Below the pieces are notes generated by a model. The model was not told the DNA's origin, did not search any database, and saw only the letters and a program-made list of their open reading frames with translations. Positions 1-5,567 of a stretch of 9,420 nt of DNA are shown here, piece after piece (within the stretch, counting starts at the first letter, position 1; every line of letters begins with the position of its first letter). This DNA is from DASXIW01 sp036497785 (GTDB lineage: Bacteria; Pseudomonadota; Alphaproteobacteria; Acetobacterales; Acetobacteraceae), in NCBI GenBank assembly GCA_036497785.1, contig DASXIW010000135.1, positions 1-9,420 of the forward strand, given 5' to 3'. A program made the translations under genes and the position numbers.

Positions 1-971
1 GCGGCACCGCCATCAATGGTTTCCGCCGTCATGTCGCGCGTCATCCACGCCACGGTTTCCTCGGCGCGGGCGGCATGGAGCGGATCGGGCGAATGGGCGT
101 GCGCGAGGGCCAGCAATTCGAGAATCTGCGCGTTATCGTAAAGCATCTTCTCGAAATGCGGCACCAGCCAGGCGGCATCGGTGGCATAGCGGGCATAGCC
201 GCCGCCGAGATGGTCGTAGATGCCGCCTTGCGACATGCGTTTCAGCAGCAGCGTGGTCGCCGCGATCCCGGCCGGCGCCCCGGTGCGGAAACTGTTCTGC
301 CACAGGAAGCGAAAAATGGGCGGGTTGGGAAATTTGGGCGCGCCGCGCATGCCGCCCTGCACCGGGTCCGTCATGCGCAGCAAAGCGCCGGCGGCGTGGT
401 CCAGCAGGGCCGGGCCAGGCAGGTCGCCGGGATGGGCGGCGGCGGCGACGGCCAGCATGCGGCGGAGCGCATCGACATTGCGGCCGATCGCGTCGCTTTG
501 CGCGTGGAAAGATTCAGCCACGCCATGCAAGACCTGGCGAAAGGAGGGGCGGCCCCAGCGCGGCTCGGGCGGGAAATACGTGCCGCCCCAGAACGGATCG
601 CCGTCCGGCGTGAGAAACATGGTGAGCGGCCAACCGCCCTGTTCGCCAAGCGCGTGCAACGCGGACATGTAGAGATGATCGATGTCCGGCCGCTCCTCGC
701 GATCGACCTTGATGTTGACGAACAGTGTGTTCATCACCGCCGCCGTGTCGGGATCCTCGAAGGATTCATGGGCCATGACATGGCACCAATGGCACGCGGC
801 ATAGCCGATGGAAAGCATGATCGGACGATTGGTCGCACGGGCCTCGGCCAGCGCAACCGGCCCCCAGCCGCGCCAATGGACGGGGTTGTGGGCGTGCTGA
901 AGCAAATAGGGCGAGGTCTCGCGGCCTAGCTGGTTTTCGGCTGGTAGTTGGGGCGCCTGGGGGGTGGTCAT
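1..971 (-). CDS. DUF255 / YyaL-type thioredoxin-domain protein, N-terminal half (partial)
   Basis: Seen: reading leftwards from ATG at 971-969, the frame stays open to the window edge for 323 codons. The N-terminus has the family signature ETSPYLLQHAHNPVHW (residues 18-33), then a thioredoxin-like active site C60-H-W-C63 in AACHWCHVMAHESFED. Further on are VDREERPDI, GGWPLTMFLTPDG, GGTYFPP, APKFPNP and the block HFEKMLYDNAQ. Family knowledge: these proteins (DUF255, YyaL, relatives of SPATA20) join an N-terminal thioredoxin-like domain to an (alpha/alpha)6-barrel resembling glycosidases. They are usually about 650-700 residues, so roughly half is present. Biochemical function is not well established; a redox role is inferred from the CxxC. 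The start is supported by AAGGA six bases upstream. No signal peptide is visible, so it is probably cytosolic. It is transcribed divergently from the ferredoxin gene. Confidence 0.95.
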   Translation of the reverse strand, partial: MTTPQAPQLPAENQLGRETSPYLLQHAHNPVHWRGWGPVALAEARATNRPIMLSIGYAACHWCHVMAHESFEDPDTAAVMNTLFVNIKVDREERPDIDHLYMSALHALGEQGGWPLTMFLTPDGDPFWGGTYFPPEPRWGRPSFRQVLHGVAESFHAQSDAIGRNVDALRRMLAVAAAAHPGDLPGPALLDHAAGALLRMTDPVQGGMRGAPKFPNPPIFRFLWQNSFRTGAPAGIAATTLLLKRMSQGGIYDHLGGGYARYATDAAWLVPHFEKMLYDNAQILELLALAHAHSPDPLHAARAEETVAWMTRDMTAETIDGGA

Positions 972-977
972 GGGGTG

Positions 978-982
978 TCCTT
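978..982 (-). promoter_or_regulatory. Ribosome binding site of the DUF255 gene
   Basis: The minus strand reads AAGGA followed by six bases (CACCCC) and then ATG at 971. This is good complementarity to the 16S rRNA 3' end at normal spacing, and it fixes the start of the DUF255 gene. Confidence 0.7.
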
Positions 983-1015
983 GTGGAGCATTCGCTCAGG
1001 GGCGCGAAGGGAAGG

Positions 1016-1065
1016 AAGGTCAGGGCTTTGCCCTGGACCCGCTCAAGGCAGAGGCTTGAGAATCC
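1016..1065 (+). repeat. GC-rich palindromic intergenic repeat, copy 1
   Basis: This 50-bp unit matches the reverse complement of 1247-1296 at 44 of 50 positions without gaps. It contains two hairpin-capable segments. CAGGGC-TTT-GCCCTG at 1021-1035 is a perfect 6-bp stem. CAAGGC-AGA-GGCTTG at 1044-1058 is the same design, but its stem is spoiled by one inverted base pair (GG for GC in the right arm). Weaker similarity to copy 2 continues about 10-15 bp outwards. The double-hairpin, proline/glycine-codon-like texture resembles dispersed intergenic repeats of Rhodospirillales genomes. That comparison is from memory; copy number elsewhere cannot be seen here. Confidence 0.75.
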
Positions 1066-1246
1066 AGTACTTATTTGGCGGGATCGGCGTACTTTGGTGG
1101 AAGATCCCGATCTCCGTTATGTGGAGCGGCGAAGCCCAAATGCATTGGGACAACGCGCAACTGTCCAGCTTTCGAAGGCTTTGTAGGGCCTGCGGCGCTA
1201 GCAAGAAAGTGGATATCAATCGAAGGCGATCGAGGCGGACAGTCCG
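1066..1246. other. Unassigned segment enclosed by the inverted repeat pair
   Basis: This is 181 bp between the two repeat copies. It is less GC-rich than the flanking genes and contains further short inverted repeats. GATCGG at 1082-1087 can pair with CCGATC at 1107-1112, and CCCAA at 1135-1139 can pair with TTGGG at 1145-1149. No tRNA, recognisable small RNA or protein domain was found. It may be the core of a small non-autonomous element or an untranslated regulatory region. I cannot tell these apart. Confidence 0.4.
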
Positions 1247-1296
1247 GGATTTTCAAGGCTCTGCCTTGAACGGGTCCAGGGCAGCGCCCTGGCCTT
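1247..1296 (-). repeat. GC-rich palindromic intergenic repeat, copy 2 (inverted)
   Basis: This is the inverted partner of 1016-1065 (44/50 identical). It is the better preserved copy. CAAGGC-TCT-GCCTTG at 1254-1268 and CCAGGGC-AGC-GCCCTGG at 1276-1292 are both perfect hairpins, with 6- and 7-bp stems and 3-base loops. The mismatches to copy 1 fall mainly in loops, in the spacer between the hairpins, or at the stem position where copy 1 has lost pairing. It ends 49 bp before the ferredoxin start, so it lies in that gene's 5' leader or promoter zone. Confidence 0.75.
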
Positions 1297-1345
1297 GCTT
1301 TTCTTGAGCGCCTATACGCACCGCGGCAAGTTGAGGATGATCGGG

Positions 1346-1690
1346 ATGACGAACTCGCGGCGGCCGGAGGATCCGGCGTTGTTTTTTGAAGCCCATATCT
1401 TTGTGTGTTGCAACCGGCGGCCGGACGAGCATCCGCGAGGATCTTGCGCGGCAAAGGGATCTGAGAAGTTGCGCGATTACATGAAGGCGCGGGCGAAGGA
1501 GATGGGGCTGAAGAATATACGGGTGAACAGCGCGGGGTGTTTGGACCGGTGTGAGTTGGGACCGTGTGTGGTGATTTATCCCGAGGGGATTTGGTACAAG
1601 GTTGCGACGACCGCTGATGTCGACGCGGTGTTGGAGCGGCATGTGCGCGATGGGGGGCGGGCTGACGTGCTGGTGATGCCGGCGGCGTGA
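1346..1690 (+). CDS. Thioredoxin-like [2Fe-2S] ferredoxin domain protein (COG3411 type)
   Basis: Seen: 114 residues from ATG 1346, with an N-terminal HIFVCCNRRPDEHPRGSC block and a C-terminal SAGCLDRCELGPCVVIYPEG block. This is the cysteine pattern of thioredoxin-fold [2Fe-2S] ferredoxins. The likely cluster ligands are C21 (or C22), C34, C65 and C69, with an extra cysteine at C74. Family knowledge: these small soluble proteins carry a 2Fe-2S cluster on a thioredoxin fold and transfer electrons; related domains occur in NuoE and in FdIV-type ferredoxins. The partner here is unknown. The start is chosen at 1346 because GAGG (1333-1336) precedes it by nine bases and homologues begin close to the HIF block. 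The frame stays open back to a TTG at 1295, inside the repeat, which is unlikely to be used. The gene ends 22 bp before mnmE and is probably co-transcribed with it. Confidence 0.88.
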   Translation: MTNSRRPEDPALFFEAHIFVCCNRRPDEHPRGSCAAKGSEKLRDYMKARAKEMGLKNIRVNSAGCLDRCELGPCVVIYPEGIWYKVATTADVDAVLERHVRDGGRADVLVMPAA

Positions 1691-1712
1691 TGGTTTCCAT
1701 ATAGCAACAAAT

Positions 1713-3008
1713 ATGACGGACACCATTTTTGCCGTGGCGTCGGGGGCCGGGCGTGCGGCGGTGGTGGTGATGCGGCTGAGTGGACCGGCGAGCCACGCGC
1801 TGCTGGCTGGGCTTTGCCGAAATGTGCCGGCGCCGCGCAAGGCGGCGTTGCGGGCGTTGCGGGGTGCGGACGGGGAGGTGCTGGATCGGGCGCTGGTGCT
1901 GTGGCTGCCGGGGCCGGGCAGTTATACCGGCGAGGACAGTGCCGAGCTGCATATGCATGGTGGGCGGGCGGTGGTGGCCGGGATAGCCGATGCGTTGGTG
2001 GCGTTTGGGGCGCGGCCGGCGGAGCCTGGGGAATTTACGCGGCGGGCCTTCCTGAACGGGCGGATGGATCTGGTGGAAGCCGAGGCCGTCGCGGACCTGG
2101 TGGAAGCCGAGACCGCGGCGCAGCGCCGGCAGGCCTTGCGGCAGATGCAGGGGCGTCTGGGCGCGTTGTATCGCGACTGGGCGGCGCGACTGATATTGGC
2201 GTTGGCGCGCGAGGAGGCGCTGATCGATTTTCCTGATGAGGATCTGCCGCCGGAAACCGAGGCGGCGGCGCGGGCGGCGCTGGCGGGCTTACTCGGCGAG
2301 ATGCGGGCGCATTTGGACGATGGGCGGCGGGGGGAGCGGCTTCGGGAAGGGTTGGTGTTCGCGGTGACGGGGCCACCGAATGTGGGGAAGTCCACATTGA
2401 TCAATGCGTTGGCGGAGCGGGAGGTGGCGATTGTGTCGGCATCTCCGGGCACTACGCGCGATGTGTTGGAGGCGCGGGTGGAATTCGGCGGGGCGCCGGT
2501 GACGCTGCTGGACACGGCGGGATTGCGCGAAACCGAGGATGCGGTGGAGGCGGAAGGGGTGCGGCGGGCGCGCGCGCGCGCGGCGGCGGCGGATTTGGTG
2601 ATTGGCGTGCGCGATGCGTCGGCGGATGCGGGCGGTTGGGATGAGCCGGCGGGCGGGCATGCGCTGCGCGTGGTCAACAAGGTTGATCTGGGCGTGGCCG
2701 TGCCGGACGGGTGCATTGGGGTGAGTGCGCTGACCGGCGCGGGGATGGCGGCGTTGCGCGAGGCGTTGGCCGGGGAGGCGCGGGCGCTGACGCAGGCGGA
2801 GGGGCCGCCGGCGTTGACGCGAGCGCGGCACCGGGCGGCGCTGTTGGAGGCGGCGGCGCGGCTGGAGTCCGCGATGGAGGCGGGGCTGCCGGAGCTGCGG
2901 TCGGAGGATGTGCGGCTGGCGTTGCGGGCGCTCGGGCGGATCACTGGGACGGTTGGGGTTGAAGATATACTCGATTCCGTGTTTCGACAGTTCTGCATCG
3001 GGAAGTAG
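1713..3008 (+). CDS. mnmE: tRNA modification GTPase MnmE (TrmE)
   Basis: MnmE works with MnmG to add the carboxymethylaminomethyl (or aminomethyl) group at C5 of the wobble uridine U34 in certain tRNAs. It uses a methylene-tetrahydrofolate-derived carbon and GTP hydrolysis. Seen in the 431 residues: an N-terminal folate-binding region (TIFAVASG at 4-11; PGEFTRRAFLNGRMDLVEAEAVADL at about 105-129), then a helical domain. Inserted in it is a Ras-like G domain with G1 GPPNVGKS (220-227), G2 GTTRD (246-250), G3 DTAG (267-270), G4 NKVD (322-325) and G5 SALTG (338-342). The C-terminus is the invariant FCIGK (427-431) with the conserved Cys428. All motifs are intact and the length is normal for the family, at the short end. 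The start at 1713 has no obvious Shine-Dalgarno; the leader is A/T-rich, and translation may be helped by the gene 22 bp upstream. Confidence 0.98.
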   Translation: MTDTIFAVASGAGRAAVVVMRLSGPASHALLAGLCRNVPAPRKAALRALRGADGEVLDRALVLWLPGPGSYTGEDSAELHMHGGRAVVAGIADALVAFGARPAEPGEFTRRAFLNGRMDLVEAEAVADLVEAETAAQRRQALRQMQGRLGALYRDWAARLILALAREEALIDFPDEDLPPETEAAARAALAGLLGEMRAHLDDGRRGERLREGLVFAVTGPPNVGKSTLINALAEREVAIVSASPGTTRDVLEARVEFGGAPVTLLDTAGLRETEDAVEAEGVRRARARAAAADLVIGVRDASADAGGWDEPAGGHALRVVNKVDLGVAVPDGCIGVSALTGAGMAALREALAGEARALTQAEGPPALTRARHRAALLEAAARLESAMEAGLPELRSEDVRLALRALGRITGTVGVEDILDSVFRQFCIGK

Positions 3009-3036
3009 CCGGTAGCGAATTTGCTGCGCTGGCCGG
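3009..3036 (+). other. Stem-loop directly after the mnmE stop codon
   Basis: CCGGTAGCG (3009-3017) can pair with CGCTGGCCGG (3027-3036). This gives 8 base pairs with a 1x2 internal loop and a 9-base apical loop. It begins at the base after the mnmE TAG. No T-run follows, so it is not a classical intrinsic terminator. It could be an mRNA-stabilising or partial attenuation structure between mnmE and mnmG, or chance in GC-rich DNA. Confidence 0.35.
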
Positions 3037-3061
3037 CTATGGTTGGTGCAAACGCTTCTCC

Positions 3062-3067
3062 AGAGGA
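3062..3067 (+). promoter_or_regulatory. Ribosome binding site that sets the mnmG start
   Basis: AGAGGA lies eight bases before ATG 3076, which opens directly into the MnmG dinucleotide-binding fold. An out-of-frame ATG at 3072 lies only four bases from this site and would be a poor start. The site argues against the in-frame TTG at 3043. Confidence 0.7.
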
Positions 3068-3075
3068 ATTCATGG

Positions 3076-4956
3076 ATGGTCGACGAGACATTCGATGTCG
3101 TCGTGGTGGGTGGCGGGCATGCGGGCTGCGAGGCGGCGGCGGCGGCGGCGCGGATGGGCGCGCGGACGCTGCTGGTGACGCATCGCCGCGACGGGATTGG
3201 CGAGATGTCCTGCAATCCGGCGATTGGCGGGATCGGAAAGGGGCATCTGGTGCGCGAGATCGACGCGCTGGATGGGGTGATTGGCCGGGCGGCCGATCTG
3301 GCGGGCATTCATTTCAAGCTGCTCAACCGGAGCAAGGGGCCGGCGGTGCGCGGACCGCGCGCGCAGGCGGACCGGGCGCTCTACCGGCGTGCCATGCAGG
3401 GATTGCTGGCCGAGCAGGCCGGATTGGAGATCCGCGAGGCGACGATTGAAGATATCGAGATCGGGCGGGATGGGCGCCTGGCGGCGCTGATCTGTGGCGA
3501 TGGTGCGCGGATTGGCTGCGGCGCGGCGGTGGTGACGGCGGGGACGTTTTTGCGCGGCGTGATCCATGTGGGGCCGGAGAGCCACGCGGCCGGGCGGGTG
3601 GGCGAGGCGCCCGCGGTTGGATTGGCGCTGGCGCTGGCGCGGCTGGATTTGCCGTTGGGGCGGTTGAAGACGGGCACGCCGCCGCGGCTGGATGGGCGCA
3701 GCATCGATTGGACGGGGCTGGACGCGGATTGGGGCGATGCAGTGCCCGAGCCGTTCAGCCTGATGACGACGGCGATCGCGAACCGGCAGGTTGCCTGCCA
3801 TGTGACCGCGACGACCCCGGCGACGCATGCGGTGATCCGGGAGAATCTGCATCTGTCGGCCGTGTATGGCGGGCAGATCGCGGGGCGAGGGCCGCGCTAT
3901 TGCCCTTCGATCGAGGATAAGGTGGTGCGGTTTGCCGAGCGGGAGCGGCATCAGATTTTCCTCGAGCCCGAGGGGTTGGAGGATGACACGGTTTACCCGA
4001 ACGGGATTTCGACGAGTTTGCCGGAAGGCGTGCAGCTCGCGTTGCTGGCGACGATTCCGGGGCTGGCGCGGGCGCGGATGATCCGCCCAGGCTACGCGGT
4101 GGAATATGATTACATCGATCCGCGCGCACTACGGGCGACGCTGGAGGTGAAGGCGCTGCCGGGGCTGTTCCTGGCCGGGCAGGTGAACGGCACAACCGGG
4201 TATGAAGAGGCGGCGGCCCAGGGGATCATGGCCGGGCTGAATGCCGCAAAGGTCAGCGGGGGCGGGGCGGCGATCACGCTCGGGCGTGCTGACGCGTATA
4301 TCGGGGTGTTGATTGACGATCTGACGACGCAGGGGGTGAGCGAGCCGTATCGGATGTTTACGTCGCGCGCCGAATATCGGCTGACGTTGCGAGCGGATAA
4401 TGCAGATTTGCGGCTGACCGGGCGCGGCGTTGTTTGGGGCTGCGTGGGGGTGGCACGGGCGGCGGCGTTTCGCCGGGACGAGGCGGCGTTGGGTGAGGCG
4501 CTGACGCGGGCGCGGGCGGAGGGGATGCATCCTTCGGCGTTGCAGAAGTTGGGCGGCGCGGTTCGGTTGGATGGGCAGTGGCGCTCGGCGCTGGAATTGC
4601 TGGGGCATCCACTGGTGAGCGGGGAGGTGGCCTTGCGGGCGTTTCCGTGGCTTGGGGCGTTGTCGCCGCGTGTGTTTGGGCTGTTGCAGACGGAGGCGCT
4701 GTATGCCGGGTATTTGCATCGCCAGACCGCGGATATCCGGGCTTTTGAGCGCGATGAGGCGGCGATTTTGGATGCCGGATTGGATTATCGGGCGATTGGC
4801 GGGCTTTCGAGCGAGCTGGTGGAGAAGCTGATGCAGGTGATGCCAGCCTCATTGGGGGCGGCGGCGCGCATTCAGGGGATGACGCCGGCGGCGCTGGCGG
4901 CCTTGGCGGCGCATATACGGCGGCGGCCGGTGGCGGTGGGTGAGCGTTTCACGTGA
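3076..4956 (+). CDS. mnmG: tRNA uridine-5-carboxymethylaminomethyl modification enzyme MnmG (GidA)
   Basis: FAD-dependent partner of MnmE in wobble U34 modification; it supplies the reducing and FAD chemistry with NADH and the glycine- or ammonium-derived amino group. Seen in 626 residues from ATG 3076: the FAD-binding GGGHAGCEAA (12-21), MSCNPAIGGIGKGH (44-57) with Cys46, LKTGTPPRLDGRS (198-209), and YCPSIEDKVVRF (275-286) with Cys276. These two cysteines align with the functional cysteines near positions 47 and 277 of E. coli MnmG. Then follow AVEYDY, GQVNGTTGYEEAAAQG, and the C-terminal MnmE/tRNA-binding helical region with GLSSELVEKL and RIQGMTPAALAAL. Nothing is truncated. The last codons (Arg-Phe-Thr-stop) are part of a parS palindrome, and the TGA overlaps the rsmG start by four bases. 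Confidence 0.98.
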   Translation: MVDETFDVVVVGGGHAGCEAAAAAARMGARTLLVTHRRDGIGEMSCNPAIGGIGKGHLVREIDALDGVIGRAADLAGIHFKLLNRSKGPAVRGPRAQADRALYRRAMQGLLAEQAGLEIREATIEDIEIGRDGRLAALICGDGARIGCGAAVVTAGTFLRGVIHVGPESHAAGRVGEAPAVGLALALARLDLPLGRLKTGTPPRLDGRSIDWTGLDADWGDAVPEPFSLMTTAIANRQVACHVTATTPATHAVIRENLHLSAVYGGQIAGRGPRYCPSIEDKVVRFAERERHQIFLEPEGLEDDTVYPNGISTSLPEGVQLALLATIPGLARARMIRPGYAVEYDYIDPRALRATLEVKALPGLFLAGQVNGTTGYEEAAAQGIMAGLNAAKVSGGGAAITLGRADAYIGVLIDDLTTQGVSEPYRMFTSRAEYRLTLRADNADLRLTGRGVVWGCVGVARAAAFRRDEAALGEALTRARAEGMHPSALQKLGGAVRLDGQWRSALELLGHPLVSGEVALRAFPWLGALSPRVFGLLQTEALYAGYLHRQTADIRAFERDEAAILDAGLDYRAIGGLSSELVEKLMQVMPASLGAAARIQGMTPAALAALAAHIRRRPVAVGERFT

Positions 4957-4960
4957 AACA
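4945..4960. promoter_or_regulatory. parS: parS centromere site 1 (ParB-binding)
   Basis: The sequence is CGTTTCACGTGAAACA. Its 14-bp core GTTTCACGTGAAAC (4946-4959) is a perfect palindrome that matches the chromosomal parS consensus TGTTTCACGTGAAACA at 15 of 16 positions. ParB loads here and spreads as a CTP-dependent clamp. The site straddles the mnmG/rsmG junction: it encodes the last three MnmG residues and the stop codon, and its central CACGTG contains the GTG start of rsmG. Confidence 0.95.
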
Positions 4961-5567
4961 GGCACTGCCGGGGTTGGAGGCTGTTTCACGTGAAACAGCG
5001 GAGCGGCTGACGGCGTATGTGGATTTGCTGCTACGGTGGAACCGGACGATCAATCTGATCTCACGCCGAGATGAAGCGTTGGTTTGGCAGCGGCATGTCG
5101 CGGATGCGGCGGGATTGGTGCCACATTTACCGCAAGGGGACGATTCGGCGATCGATCTGGGGTCCGGCGCTGGGTTGCCGGGACTGGTGCTGGCGATCGT
5201 AACGGGGCGGCATTTCCATCTGGTGGAATCGGATCAGCGGAAATCGGCCTTTCTGCGCGAGGCAATTCGGACAACCGGCGCGACGGCGAGTGTGCATGCG
5301 GTGCGGATCGAGGCGCTGCGCCTGGCGCCGGTGCCGGTTGTGACGGCGCGGGCGCTGGCGCCCCTGGACGCGCTGCTGGGTTGGGCGGTGCCGTTTCTGG
5401 CGCCGGGTGGCGTATGCGTGTTTCCAAAAGGGCGTGGTGTGGAGGCCGAATTGACGCAGGCGGCGTCTCAATGGCACATGCGCGTGGAGAGAGCGCCAAG
5501 CGCCACCGATCCCACCGCAACCATCCTCAGATTGAGCGAGATCCGCCGTGTCAGACTCGAGTCTTGA
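4953..5567 (+). CDS. rsmG: 16S rRNA (guanine-527-N7)-methyltransferase RsmG (GidB)
   Basis: RsmG methylates N7 of G527 in the 530 loop of 16S rRNA using S-adenosylmethionine; loss in several bacteria gives low-level streptomycin resistance. Seen in 204 residues: RWNRTINLIS (28-37), the SAM-binding glycine loop AIDLGSGAGLPGL (66-78), the acidic ESDQRKSAFL (92-101), and a TARALAPLDALL region that fits the fold. The length is normal. The GTG at 4953 is chosen because it gives the usual N-terminus (VSRET followed by the helix ERLTAYVDLLLRWN), it overlaps the mnmG stop by four bases (GTGA), and a purine-rich GGTGGGTGAG lies just upstream. Translation is probably coupled to mnmG. Both parS sites fall in the first 16 codons. 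The 3' end overlaps parA by 20 bases. Confidence 0.97.
   Translation: MKQALPGLEAVSRETAERLTAYVDLLLRWNRTINLISRRDEALVWQRHVADAAGLVPHLPQGDDSAIDLGSGAGLPGLVLAIVTGRHFHLVESDQRKSAFLREAIRTTGATASVHAVRIEALRLAPVPVVTARALAPLDALLGWAVPFLAPGGVCVFPKGRGVEAELTQAASQWHMRVERAPSATDPTATILRLSEIRRVRLES
4982..4997. promoter_or_regulatory. parS: parS centromere site 2 (ParB-binding)
   Basis: The sequence TGTTTCACGTGAAACA is an exact match to the 16-bp consensus and a perfect palindrome. It extends to 18 bp if the flanking C (4981) and G (4998) are counted. It lies wholly inside rsmG, where it encodes Val11-Ser-Arg-Glu-Thr15. Its centre is 37 bp from the centre of site 1, about 3.5 helical turns. It lies about 550 bp before parA and about 1.4 kb before parB. 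Confidence 0.97.

Larger units (their letters stand above)
972..1345. other. Divergent intergenic region with inverted repeats, no supported gene
   Basis: This 374-bp gap separates the divergent DUF255 and ferredoxin genes, so it should contain both promoters. It is largely occupied by two 50-bp inverted repeat copies and the 181 bp between them. Open frames exist on both strands here (for example 1075-1269 plus), but none has a convincing ribosome binding site or a recognisable protein family. I could not find a good -35/-10 pair. TATACG at 1313-1318 is the best -10-like string, but it lacks a matching -35. Confidence 0.6.

Noticed and set aside
75..929. Long plus-strand open frame (284 codons) at the left end
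   Set aside because: It lies antisense to the clearly recognisable DUF255 gene, has arginine/glycine/alanine-rich low-information composition and matches no family. It is an artefact of high GC.
1290..1318. Possible sigma-70 promoter with TATACG as -10
   Set aside because: The -35 position at normal spacing (TGGCCT) matches TTGACA at only three of six bases, which is not enough to call.
1295..1345. Upstream TTG start for the ferredoxin gene adding 17 residues
   Set aside because: It starts at the end of the palindromic repeat and has no proper ribosome binding site. ATG 1346 with GAGG nine bases upstream fits the family length.
1071..1958. Minus-strand open frame covering the intergenic element, ferredoxin and the start of mnmE
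   Set aside because: Most of it is antisense to two real genes. Its composition (Pro/Arg/His-rich) and the lack of a known domain argue against a protein.
3043..3075. Upstream TTG start for mnmG adding 11 residues
   Set aside because: The extra residues are not part of the family N-terminus, and ATG 3076 has a well-placed AGAGGA.
1922..3091. 389-codon minus-strand open frame across mnmE
   Set aside because: Antisense shadow of mnmE; it is Ser/Arg/Ala-rich with no domain signature. The plus-strand frame has every MnmE motif.
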